The notes under the pieces were generated by a model. The model was not told where the DNA came from, did not search any database, and saw nothing but the letters and a program-made list of their open reading frames with translations. 64,000 nt of DNA. Source: Pseudolabrys sp963742345. GTDB taxonomy: Bacteria; Pseudomonadota; Alphaproteobacteria; Rhizobiales; Xanthobacteraceae. Of the stretch, positions 56,808 to 64,000 are shown in pieces. The position numbers and the translations under genes were made by a program. The stretch spans positions 518,947-582,946 of the forward strand of contig CAVULO010000008.1 of the NCBI GenBank assembly GCA_963742345.1, read 5' to 3'. The stretch's first letter is position 1; the number at the start of each line of letters is the position of its first letter.

Positions 56808-57770
56808 TCAGCTGTTTTGCCAGATGTAGTCGTTCCATTGGACGTCGATCGTCTCGCCGAACGCCGTCTGCCCGCTGAGGTCCCAGCGGACAAGACCCAG
56901 CTGGCAGCGCGCGTTGTGCCACCCGGCCCACGGCAGCGCGGCGATGACCTCGCCGTCCGCCCGGAAAGCGACGCCCTCGGCATCCTCGCCCTCGATCAGG
57001 TGGCGGGTCGGGCGCAGGCTCCCGGCCTCCCGCTCGGTCCTCTTCTCGGCGCGCACGAGGCGCACCGGACGTCCGTCGCGCCAGACCCAGCCGTCCTTGA
57101 AGGCGTCCGGCACCTCAGGGTCAAGCGCGTTGACGGTGAAGGCGAGCGAGCCGTCCTGGGCGGCGCCGGTCGTCCACGTCATCGGTGGCGAGGGGTTATG
57201 GCCCTCGGGACGGAGCTCGCCCCACGAGCGGTCCCGGACGCTCACGCAATCGACCGCGTGCCGCTCGCCCCGGAGCATCAGCTCGCCGGTCACCCGCATC
57301 ACCTGCTCGAAGTGCTTGTTGTTCGGCCGGACGATCGGAGGCGAAACGGCCCGCAGGCGCACGTCGACGGCGGTCTCGCGCGCGGCGTCCTCGTAGGTGA
57401 GGCGGACGTCCTCGAGCGGCGTTGTCACCTGGACCCGCATGCCGTTCGGAATCTGGATGTCGCCGCCGTTGCCGACGATCGAGTCCGACAGGAACATCGG
57501 CATGTCGAACAGCTCCGCCGCGAGGTGATGCGGCTTGACGCCGGCGTAGATCATCAGCCCGGCGGAGACGGTGTGGAGGTTGGGATGGACCCAGCAGTAC
57601 GCGTAGCAGTTGATCGCGCGCTCCGGGACGAAGAAGCCCCAGTACCACGTCTCGGTGAGCGAGTCGCCCGGCGGTCCGGAGCCGTGGAGGTACTCGTCGG
57701 CAGCCGTCGAGGTCCCGAACCCCTGGGCACCACCGCTGCTGATGTATCCGAGCTCGTCGTGCGTGGTCAT
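56808..57770 (-). CDS. DUF7064/DUF7065-like protein (second copy)
   Basis: This 320-residue protein, started at the ATG 57770, has the same style of fold: WYWGFFVPERAINCYAYCW, VHPNLHTVSAGLMIYAGVK and CVSVRDRSWGELRPEGHNPS, the last equivalent to the RDHGWG core of the first copy. The start overlaps the preceding kinase stop by four bases (ATGA), so translation is coupled. The pairing of two such proteins suggests a heterodimer or successive steps; that is inference. Intact. Confidence 0.65.
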   Translation of the reverse strand: MTTHDELGYISSGGAQGFGTSTAADEYLHGSGPPGDSLTETWYWGFFVPERAINCYAYCWVHPNLHTVSAGLMIYAGVKPHHLAAELFDMPMFLSDSIVGNGGDIQIPNGMRVQVTTPLEDVRLTYEDAARETAVDVRLRAVSPPIVRPNNKHFEQVMRVTGELMLRGERHAVDCVSVRDRSWGELRPEGHNPSPPMTWTTGAAQDGSLAFTVNALDPEVPDAFKDGWVWRDGRPVRLVRAEKRTEREAGSLRPTRHLIEGEDAEGVAFRADGEVIAALPWAGWHNARCQLGLVRWDLSGQTAFGETIDVQWNDYIWQNS

Positions 57771-58930
57771 CGGCCGAGCAGTCCCGGCGCGTCCTTGACC
57801 GTCCGCTCCTCGAGGTAGCTGACGGCGAAGTTGCCGTAGAAGAGGGCGTCGCCGCTCGCGGGCATCACGCCCTTGTCCTGCATCCGGCGCACGACGCGGA
57901 TGAACACGTAGGCCGATTTCGCCGCGGCGAACACCTCCCAGAAGCCGAGGTCGGTCACCGGGCCGCCGAAGCACTCCTCGTAGTGGGCCAGCTGTTGCTC
58001 ACGCGTGGGCACGCCGTCTAACCGGGTCGTGCCCTCGGTCTCGTGGACCATGTAGTCCGCGAGCATCCAGTGCCCGAGGTCCATCGCCGGCGGCAGCAGC
58101 GCCGCGAGCTCCCAGTCGAGCACCGCCTCGACGCCGCAGGCATGATCGAACATGATGTTCCCCAGGCGGGCGTCGCCCCAGGTGAGCGACAGCGGGCCAG
58201 GGTCCGGCTGGTGGGCGTCGAGCCAGTCAAGCGCGCCCATCAGGATCGGGTGCTCGGCGCCGCGCAGATACCGCACGCTCATCTCGCGATAGAGCTCGAG
58301 CTGCCGGGTCACCGCGGTGGCCGAGTCGTTGTAGAGGAAGCTGAGGCCTGCCGCTTCCCAGTCCATCCGGTGAACGCCAGCCATCGCCGTCAGCCCGTTG
58401 CGCATCAGCGTCGCCCGCTCGCCCGGCGAGACATCGTCGACCAGGAAGCTCGCGACGTTCTGGCCCGCGGTCGGCGGCACGCGTCCCTTCAGGTGATGCA
58501 TGACATAGAACGGCCGGCCGAGGGGCTCGGAGGTGAGTTCGAGCCCGGCGAGCGGAACCGCGGGACAGGCACCCGACTGCGCCAGGGCTTCCTGCACGCG
58601 GTACTCGACCTCGACGGACATCCGCGCCGGATCGCTCGCGGGCGGAGCGATCGGCTCGTCCTCGCCTTCGAAGCGCAGCACGAAGCGCTCGGTCTCGGCG
58701 TCGGTGCCATTGGCCGAGCTGAGGTCGAACTCGAGCATCTCGTTGGAGGCGCCCCCGCGGGGAACGGTGTAGTCGCCCGAGCCCACGATCTGGCGCGCGG
58801 GCCACCGCTCGGCGAACCACCGCTCGACGCCGTCGTGAGTGGCCGGATCCTGAGCTCGCGCCGCCTGTTCCTCCTGCAACCCGACGAGACCGTCGAGCAG
58901 CAGTTCGGCGACTCCCTTTTCCTCGCTCAT
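57767..58930 (-). CDS. APH-fold phosphotransferase (first of two)
   Basis: This 387-residue protein belongs to the aminoglycoside phosphotransferase superfamily. The catalytic loop is LTWGDARLGNIMFDHACG and the metal Asp is in VEAVLDWELAALLPPAMDLG. Such kinases in catabolic clusters can phosphorylate hydroxyacyl-CoA (as in LvaA or ACAD10/11), sugars or choline-like molecules rather than drugs. The ATG at 58930 follows AGGTGAG; a GTG at 58939 is also open. It is coupled to the DUF gene downstream. Intact. Confidence 0.82.
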   Translation of the reverse strand: MSEEKGVAELLLDGLVGLQEEQAARAQDPATHDGVERWFAERWPARQIVGSGDYTVPRGGASNEMLEFDLSSANGTDAETERFVLRFEGEDEPIAPPASDPARMSVEVEYRVQEALAQSGACPAVPLAGLELTSEPLGRPFYVMHHLKGRVPPTAGQNVASFLVDDVSPGERATLMRNGLTAMAGVHRMDWEAAGLSFLYNDSATAVTRQLELYREMSVRYLRGAEHPILMGALDWLDAHQPDPGPLSLTWGDARLGNIMFDHACGVEAVLDWELAALLPPAMDLGHWMLADYMVHETEGTTRLDGVPTREQQLAHYEECFGGPVTDLGFWEVFAAAKSAYVFIRVVRRMQDKGVMPASGDALFYGNFAVSYLEERTVKDAPGLLGR

Positions 58931-58939
58931 CTCGCTCAC

Positions 58940-60056
58940 CTACCCGCGGGCGAACGCGCTGGCGGTCGGCCCCGGAGCGGGCAGGCCGAGCAGGTGAGCG
59001 AGGATGTGGGTCGCCGGATTGTTGGTGCGCATGTCGGAGTCGTCGGGGAGCAGCCCGTTCGCGCTCAGCAGATTCGCGATGCGCCGGTGGTGGATTGCGT
59101 TGCGCAGGCCGGCCACGACCTCGTAGTAGTGGTGGTTGCCGGCGGAGTGGCCGGTCAGCTCCTGGTAGCGGGCGAGGATCCCCTCGGAGTCGGGAAAGCC
59201 GGGCGGCATCGGCAGGCCGATCCCGTCCGTGAAGTACCGCAGCGCGAACGTGAACCAGCCGAGGTCGAGCTCACGGCTGGCGATGCAGGCCATCTCCCAG
59301 TCGAGCACGGCCAGCGCCTCGTTCGTCTCCGGGTCGAAGATCATGTTCCCGATCCGGCAATCGCCCCAGTTGAGGACGAGCTCCTCATCCTCGCTCGGGA
59401 TGTTGTCGTTCAGCCACGCCAGCGTGGTCTCGACCATCGGATCGTGGATGTCCCCCGCCACCCAGCGGTGGAAGGCGTCGAACTCGGCGAGCTTGGCTCG
59501 GAGGGCGTCCTGGCTCGGGTCGTAGCCGACCACGGGCCCGAGCTTGAGCGCCCGCCAGTCGACCGCGTGGGTCTTGGCCATCGCCACCATCGACTGGTCG
59601 AGGATCGACGCCTGCTGGTCGAGCGGCAGCTCCAGCAGCCACCCCTCCTTGGTGAACGGAGGATCGTCAGGCGGGGATCCGGCCGGCGACGCGATCCATC
59701 AGGAAGAACGGCGCGCCGAACGTCGACGCGTCGTCGTACTGGCCGCGGATCACCGGCATCGGCACGTCCGAGTGCTCGCTCAGCGCCGCCATCACGCCGT
59801 GCTGCAGCTTGACGTCGTACCGGGGGAACAGCGCGGGACGGGTCGGCTCAATCCGCGCCACCAGCCACCGACTCCGTGGCTGGCCTTCCTCGTCGTAGGC
59901 GACCTCGAACAGCACGGTGTCGTTCGAAAATCCGCTGCTGGCCGGTTCGATGTCCGTCACCGTCACGCGACGGGCGTCCTCGAACAGGTGTTGCGAGAGA
60001 AAGCCCGACAGCTTCTCCGGGTCTACAGCGGCAACGTCCATCGATGTCGCACCCAT
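58940..60056 (-). CDS. APH-fold phosphotransferase (second of two; one frameshift)
   Basis: The first gene of this leftward operon. The start at 60056 (MGATSMDVAAVDPEKL) has GGAGAG upstream. The N-lobe reads IEPASSGFSNDTVLFEVAYD and FFLMDRVAGRIPA; a shift near 59670 leads to KEGWLLELPLDQQASILDQS and the C-lobe with LNWGDCRIGNMIFDPETN and ALAVLDWEMACIASRELDLG. About 372 residues. It resembles its downstream neighbour and may be an ancient duplication or a heterodimer partner. Confidence 0.8.
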
Positions 60057-60263
60057 GTCATCTCTCCTCATGCCGGGCGACCTCAGGGAGGTGACCCACT
60101 CGCCTTCGCCCGCGCGTTGACACGGGCCCGACGCGCCCATCGTACATGTTCCGTACTGGTACGCGTCGATTTGTCTATACGCGTAGAGCGCATCGTCTCA
60201 GGCGGACCGAGCGCGATCGGAAACGACCATAGATCCGACTTGACTAGTTAGATTCTTACTAGT
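60057..60263. promoter_or_regulatory. Divergent promoter/operator region controlled by PadR
   Basis: A 207-base spacer between the kinase operon and the padR gene. It contains two copies of the palindrome ACTAGT, at 60243-60248 and 60258-60263, the second touching the padR ATG. Further left, GTACATGTTCCGTAC (60143-60157 region) is an imperfect dyad. PadR-type regulators often repress their own gene and the facing operon through such sites. Confidence 0.5.
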
Positions 60264-60914
60264 ATGGTTACGACCATGGAATCACCCCCGATCCCTCGCC
60301 GCTCGCCTCTCGGTCTGCTCGTGCTCTGGCAGCTCTTCCAGGGACCGATGCACGTCTACCGGATGCAGAAGCTGTTCGAGACACAGGGCAAGGACCGCGT
60401 GGTCAACGTCCGCGCCCGCGCGAGCCTGTACCAGACGATTGAGCGGCTCCTCGGCCATGGGCTGGTGGAGGTCGCTGAGACGGTCCGTGTGGAGGGCTAC
60501 CCGGACCGGATCGTGTACGCCATCACCGATGCCGGGCGCCTCGTCGCCCGCGAATGGCTGCGGGAGATGCTCCACGGAACGGAGGGCCAGTACCCGAACT
60601 TCATCGCCGCGCTGTCGATCCTCTTCGGGCTCGCACCCGAGGAGGCGCAGCGGGAGTTGGAGTTACGTGCCGAGAAGCTTGCCGCCGCGCTCGCCGGCAC
60701 CGAATCGGAGCTATCGAACGCGCCCGAGGGCCTCCCGCGCCTGTTCATGCTCGAGGAGGAGTATCGCCACGCAGTCCTCAGCGCCGAGCTGGCGTGGGTG
60801 CGCGGCGTGATCGACGACCTCGGGGCAGGACGCCTGACCTGGAGCGAGCAGTGGCTGCGTGAGGTCGCGGCCGCGTTTGCCCCGGATGACCACTACAACT
60901 CGGAGGACAGCTAG
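60264..60914 (+). CDS. PadR-family transcriptional regulator
   Basis: This 216-residue protein has an N-terminal winged helix (LGLLVLWQLFQGPMHVYRMQ, then LYQTIERLLGHGLVEVAETV) and a helical C-terminal dimerisation domain. The start at 60264 has no Shine-Dalgarno and abuts an ACTAGT box, so it may be leaderless; a second ATG lies at 60276. It probably controls itself and the facing kinase operon. Ligand unknown. Intact. Confidence 0.87.
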   Translation: MVTTMESPPIPRRSPLGLLVLWQLFQGPMHVYRMQKLFETQGKDRVVNVRARASLYQTIERLLGHGLVEVAETVRVEGYPDRIVYAITDAGRLVAREWLREMLHGTEGQYPNFIAALSILFGLAPEEAQRELELRAEKLAAALAGTESELSNAPEGLPRLFMLEEEYRHAVLSAELAWVRGVIDDLGAGRLTWSEQWLREVAAAFAPDDHYNSEDS

Positions 60915-60918
60915 ATGA

Positions 60919-61173
60919 CGGCGACGCCGCCGGCTCGATCTCGGCGCGAGTCTCGTCCCGGTCAGCTCGATGCCGAGCTGGCTGCAGGTGTTCGCGCGGG
61001 ATCAGCCGCTCACCTGCACGGTCGATGCGGTGCGCTCGCTCACGCTCGGCCCGCACGCCCACGCGCTGCTCGGGCACACCAGCTCGTACTTCGTCACTCG
61101 AGCGCTGATCTGGGCCCTTGTGATCACCGCCGTCTCGCTACCGATCGCGGTAGCGAAGTACCGACGCTGCTGA
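60919..61173 (+). pseudogene. C-terminal remnant of an ABC-2 type transporter permease
   Basis: The frame reads LVPVSSMPSWLQVFARDQPL, then TCTVDAVRSLTLGPHAHALL, then a last membrane helix (TRALIWALVITAVSLPIAVA) and the basic tail KYRRC. This is the usual end of drug-export ABC-2 permeases. An upstream stop at 60916 and the absence of the preceding 150-200 residues and of an ATPase gene show that it is a truncated copy. It directly follows padR; PadR genes commonly sit beside such exporters, so a deletion is likely. Confidence 0.7.
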
Positions 61174-61186
61174 CCGACCCACGCCG

Positions 61187-61870
61187 CTAGCCGCGACGCA
61201 CGACGGAACGGCCGTTGCGCAGGCCGTCCAGGATCAACTCGATCCCCTCGTCAAAGTGCGTCGCGGCCACGCGGTCGAGCATCTCCGAGGCGACCGCGCG
61301 CACGTGGGGGAACTGATCCGGGGGAAGCGCGAGCATCCGCGAGGCGCGGCCGGCGCGGGTTCCCGGCGCGTTCATGTCCGCCGCCTCGCGCTGCGCGAAC
61401 CCGAGCGTGAACAGACTCAGGGCATCGAAGGCAGCCGTCGCTCGTGAACCACCGATGCCCGCCTCGGCGAGGCAGGCGAGCACCACCTCGGCGCCGCGGA
61501 AGGCGACCGCGCCGTCGACGGGCTGTGTCGCCGCGATCGTCGCAAGCTCGGGGTACTTCAGATAGATCCGGCGCACCTCCCGGAACACGGTGGCCACGCG
61601 TTGATCCCACGGCGGCACGCCGTCTCCCGGCGTGGCGCTGGGGAACTCGATCTCCTCGAAGTACGTGTTGGCCAGAGCCTGGAGCAGCTCCTCCTTGGTC
61701 CGCATGTGGCGGTAGAGCGTCATCGTGCCCACACCGCAGCGGTCGGCCAGCCGGCGCATCGTGAGCGACTCGACGCCGGTCTCCTGCACGAGCTCCCGCG
61801 CGGCCTGCACGACCCCCGCGCGCGTCAGCGTGCGCGACGCCGGCCGGGTCCTACCGTCGAAGGCCGTCAT
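61187..61870 (-). CDS. TetR-family transcriptional regulator
   Basis: This 227-residue protein, started at 61870, has the TetR helix-turn-helix (VVQAARELVQETGVESLTMR, RRLADRCGVGTMTLYRHMRT) and a ligand-binding C-terminal domain of the TetR_C type (RAVASEMLDRVAATHFDEGI). An open extension to 61972 is low-complexity and rejected. It converges on the ABC-2 remnant. No nearby gene is an obvious target. Intact. Confidence 0.85.
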   Translation of the reverse strand: MTAFDGRTRPASRTLTRAGVVQAARELVQETGVESLTMRRLADRCGVGTMTLYRHMRTKEELLQALANTYFEEIEFPSATPGDGVPPWDQRVATVFREVRRIYLKYPELATIAATQPVDGAVAFRGAEVVLACLAEAGIGGSRATAAFDALSLFTLGFAQREAADMNAPGTRAGRASRMLALPPDQFPHVRAVASEMLDRVAATHFDEGIELILDGLRNGRSVVRRG

Positions 61871-62014
61871 GCGCTCAACGTAGCGCGACCGGCCCAGGAG
61901 ACGTCGAGAAAGCACGCAGCGTCGTCGCTGACGAACGCGAAACCGAGGCGCGCATCGCAGGTCGGCCGCCATTCGCTGCGGAGCGCTGCCGGTGGAGCGC
62001 GTGTGGCGGCTTTG

Positions 62015-62860
62015 TCAGTCGCGTTCCAGCGCGGCAAGGTGCTCGTGGACGCGATGGACCCAGTCTTCTGAGATCTCGTCGGCTTGGACCTTCAGCCGCG
62101 GCCCGTCGAGCCTGACGGCGCCGGGCACGTCGATGTCGAGGTGCTGGAGCACGCGGTGGACGGTGCGCTCGGGTGCGCGGCGAGTTCCTCGTAGGTGATC
62201 TTGAGGGGCCGGCGGCCGAGGCCGAGGAAGTAGGCGTCCCAGGAGGCGTCGTGTGCGGTCAGCAGCCGTACGAGGTAGTTGATCGCCCGGAACGAGAAGC
62301 TCGACGCTTCCTCGGCGGTGCTCGTCGTCTCGCGCCTCCAGGCCTGGGTCTGCACGGCCTTCCACAGCGAGACGGCTTGGCGGACCTTGTCCTCGCGGGT
62401 GATCTGGATGTACCGCAGGCCGGGGAAGACGCGGTGAGTAGCTCCGGGATCGGCAGCGCTGCCAGGCCGTCGATCCCGCGCAGCAGGTCCGCGAAGTCGC
62501 CGAGGTAGCCCCACATGAGCTTCGCGCCGAAGACGCCGTTGGGCGGTGGTGCCCTCGCGCAGGGCCCAGGCCAGGTACTGGTCGTAGGTGTCGGGATCCA
62601 CAGCGGATTGGGCTCTGGCGGCGGCGCCGTCGGGCATCTCGCGGAACGCGAGGCGCTCGACGATGTTGGCGTGGCGGTCGGCGTCGAAGTACTCGTGCGG
62701 GCGTCGTGGCAGCCCGGAGTGGCGCAGCGCCTCGAAGTACTCCTCCGGGTGGCCCGCGACGCCAGTGAGGTCGAGCGATGGCAGAGCAGCGTGCTGCCGC
62801 TGCGCGGGGTGGCGCAGACGAGGTAGGAGACGTCGGGGTCACATCGACAAGAGTAGCCAT
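62015..62860 (-). CDS. Stf0-type sulfotransferase (several frameshifts)
   Basis: Stf0 makes trehalose-2-sulfate in mycobacteria using PAPS. The joined reading has the PAPS loop VSYLVCATPRSGSTLLC, then HPEEYFEALRHSGLPRRPHE, GVFGAKLMWGYLGDF, YIQITREDKVRQAVSLWKAV and the C-terminal SFSFRAINYLVRLLTAHDAS. Frames change near 62835, 62790, 62530, 62440 and 62180. About 281 residues. The start at 62860 lies 27 bases from the start of the facing sulfatase gene. The acceptor sugar is unknown. Confidence 0.82.
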   Translation of the reverse strand: MATLVDVTPTSPTSSAPPRAAAARCSAIARPHWRRGPPGGVLRGAAPLRAATTPARVLRRRPPRQHRRAPRVPRDARRRRRQSPIRCGSRHLRPVPGLGPARGHHRPTASSARSSCGATSATSRTCCAGSTAWQRCRSRSYSPRLPRPAVHPDHPRGQGPPSRLAVEGRADPGLEARDDEHRRGSVELLVPGDQLPRTAADRTRRLLGRLLPRPRPPAPQDHLRGTRRAPERTVHRVLQHLDIDVPGAVRLDGPRLKVQADEISEDWVHRVHEHLAALERD

Positions 62861-62887
62861 CTATTACATTGACTTAGTCGGACAACG

Positions 62888-64000
62888 ATGGCTCTTCCTA
62901 ACATCCTCTACCTCCATTCGCACGACACCGGGCGCTACGTGCAGCCCTACGGCGAGCCAGGTGCCGACGCCCAACGTGCAGGCGCTCGCGGACCAGGGAG
63001 TGCTCTTTCGCCAGGCCTTCTGCGCGGCGCCCACCTGCTCGGCCAGCCGCGCATGCCTGCTGACCGGCCAGTACGGGCAGAGCAACGGGATGCTCGGGCC
63101 TGGCCCATCGCGGCTGGTCGCTGCACGACTACAGCCATCACATCGTGCACACGCTGCGCAACGGTCGGCTACAGCTCGACGCTGATCGGCGAGCAGCACA
63201 TCTCCAAGGAGCCCGACGTGATCGGCTACGACGAGGTGATGAAGATCCCGACCACGCCGCGTCGAGACGGTCGCGCCGCTGGCGATGGAGGTGCTCCGTC
63301 GCCCGCGTGAGCGCCCGTTCTTCCTGTCGGTCGGCTTCTTCGAGACCCACCGCGAGTTCCTCGGCGCCGGGGTCGCTCCGCGACGTGCATATTCCCAGCC
63401 GCCGGCGCAACCTCCCAGACACGCCTGAGGTGCGCGCGGACATCGCGGCCTTCAAGGCCAGCGCGCGCTCGCTGGACCAGGGGGTGGGCATGGTGCTCAA
63501 CGAGCTGCGACGCCTCGGGCGTGACGGATGAGACGCTGATCATCTTCACGACCGACCACGGCATGCCCTTCCCGGGTGCGAAGGCGACCCTCTATGACCG
63601 CGGGCTTCGGCGTGATGCTGATCCTGCGCGGACCGCGGCCGTTCACCGGCGGGCGGGTGATCAACGACGCGCTCGTCTCCCATCTCGACCTCTACCCCAC
63701 GATCTGCGAGTACCTGGAGATTCGCCCGTCCGCCCTTCCTGCAGGGCGTCTCGCTGCTGCCGAATGCTCCGACGGCGAGACAGCCGAGCGTGCGCGAGGA
63801 GATCTTCGCGGGCTCGACGTGGCACGCGGCCTACGAGCCCCAGCGCGCGGTGCGCACGAAGCGCTACAAGTACATCCGCCGCTGCGGCGACCGTCGCACA
63901 CCCGGTGCTGCCCAACACCGACGACGGCCCCAGCAAGGAACTGCTGCTCGCAACGGGCTGGGCCGAGCGTGAGATCGCGACCGAGCAGCTCTACGACCTG
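62888..64000 (+). CDS. Type I sulfatase, runs off the window (many frameshifts)
   Basis: It starts MALPNILYLHSHDTGRYVQP, with the metal-binding DT where many sulfatases have DD. The formylglycine motif is CAAPTCSASRACLLTGQ, with Cys at the modified position and Ala in the usual Pro position (CxAxR). Further family segments are FFLSVGFFETHREF, TLIIFTTDHGMPFPGAKATL and RAVRTKRYKYIRR. Frames change at about eight places. No signal peptide is seen, so it may be cytoplasmic. The 3' end is outside the window. It is head-to-head with the sulfotransferase. Confidence 0.82.

Noticed and set aside
55399..56829. Long plus-strand open frame of 476 codons
   Set aside because: It lies antisense to the DUF7064/7065-like and binding-protein genes. 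Its sequence is Arg/Ala/Val-rich, as expected from high-GC shadow frames, and matches no family.
58043..59812. Plus-strand open frame of 589 codons
   Set aside because: Antisense to the two kinase genes, which carry clear catalytic motifs; composition is that of a GC shadow.
57767..60056. Antibiotic resistance kinases
   Set aside because: The APH fold is broad; two coupled kinases in an operon with DUF proteins and a binding protein point to metabolism, and no aminoglycoside-specific features are visible.
1..64000. CRISPR arrays, insertion sequences, prophage
   Set aside because: No regularly spaced direct repeats, transposase or integrase motifs, or terminal inverted repeats were found on either strand.

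Overview
The window holds two kinds of DNA. Positions 1 to about 53.6 kb look like the chromosome of an alphaproteobacterium of the order Hyphomicrobiales (Rhizobiales), close to Bradyrhizobium/Nitrobacteraceae/Xanthobacteraceae. Supporting signs are the merR-like/ihfA/fabH/plsX/DUF177/CBP3 block facing bamE, the glyA-nrdR-ribD-ribE-ribH-nusB-thiL operon, a Mg-type HemB, an LdtR-like regulator, DUF6163 and leucyltransferase Bpt. From about 54.3 kb to the end, base composition and gene content change to a high-GC actinobacterium-like type (possibly Thermoleophilia/Solirubrobacterales): an 'LSACGSSS' lipoprotein, PadR, TetR, DUF7064/7065-like proteins, APH-like kinases, an Stf0 sulfotransferase and a type I sulfatase. 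The 0.7 kb between them has no recognisable gene. A chimeric assembly is the simplest explanation, though horizontal transfer is not excluded.

Layout. 0-1.5 kb: end of a flippase-like membrane protein and tRNA-Pro(GGG). 1.5-12.6 kb: a divergent catabolic island controlled by an IclR regulator. Leftward run iclR, a biotin carrier protein gene and a NitT/TauT-type ABC transporter. Rightward run biotin carboxylase, a pyruvate-carboxylase-type carboxyltransferase, a BKACE (DUF849) beta-keto acid cleavage enzyme, an MFS symporter, an SDR dehydrogenase and a TauE/SafE permease. The chemistry fits together: carboxylate a ketone to a beta-keto acid, then split it with acetyl-CoA into acetoacetate and an acyl-CoA. 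This is my leading candidate for an undescribed system. 12.6-17.3 kb: small proteins, a possible sRNA, 3-hydroxyacyl-CoA dehydrogenase and enoyl-CoA hydratase, and an S8 protease. 17.3-24.5 kb: lipid and envelope housekeeping and a proton-pumping pyrophosphatase. 24.7-33.7 kb: MFS, an FMN 2-hydroxyacid oxidase, the riboflavin/one-carbon operon and LdtR. 33.9-38.2 kb: valine catabolism. 38.3-47.1 kb: Rieske/FAD oxidoreductase, hemB, an orphan molybdenum hydroxylase, FkbM methyltransferase, threonine deaminase, RDD protein and bpt. 47.1-53.6 kb: mntH, a CPA2 antiporter with a stress-protein tail, parC and a small secreted protein.

The 54.3-64 kb segment carries a leftward operon (two APH-like kinases, two DUF7064/7065-like proteins, a branched-chain-type binding protein) facing a PadR regulator. 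It is followed by a truncated ABC-2 permease, a TetR regulator and a head-to-head sulfotransferase/sulfatase pair.

Many genes in 1.5-6.4, 19.5-24, 47-53.6 and 54-64 kb are broken by single-base frameshifts, often in short homopolymers, although the joined frames still encode every family motif. Sequencing error is more likely than gene decay, so these genes are reported as whole CDSs with the break points noted.
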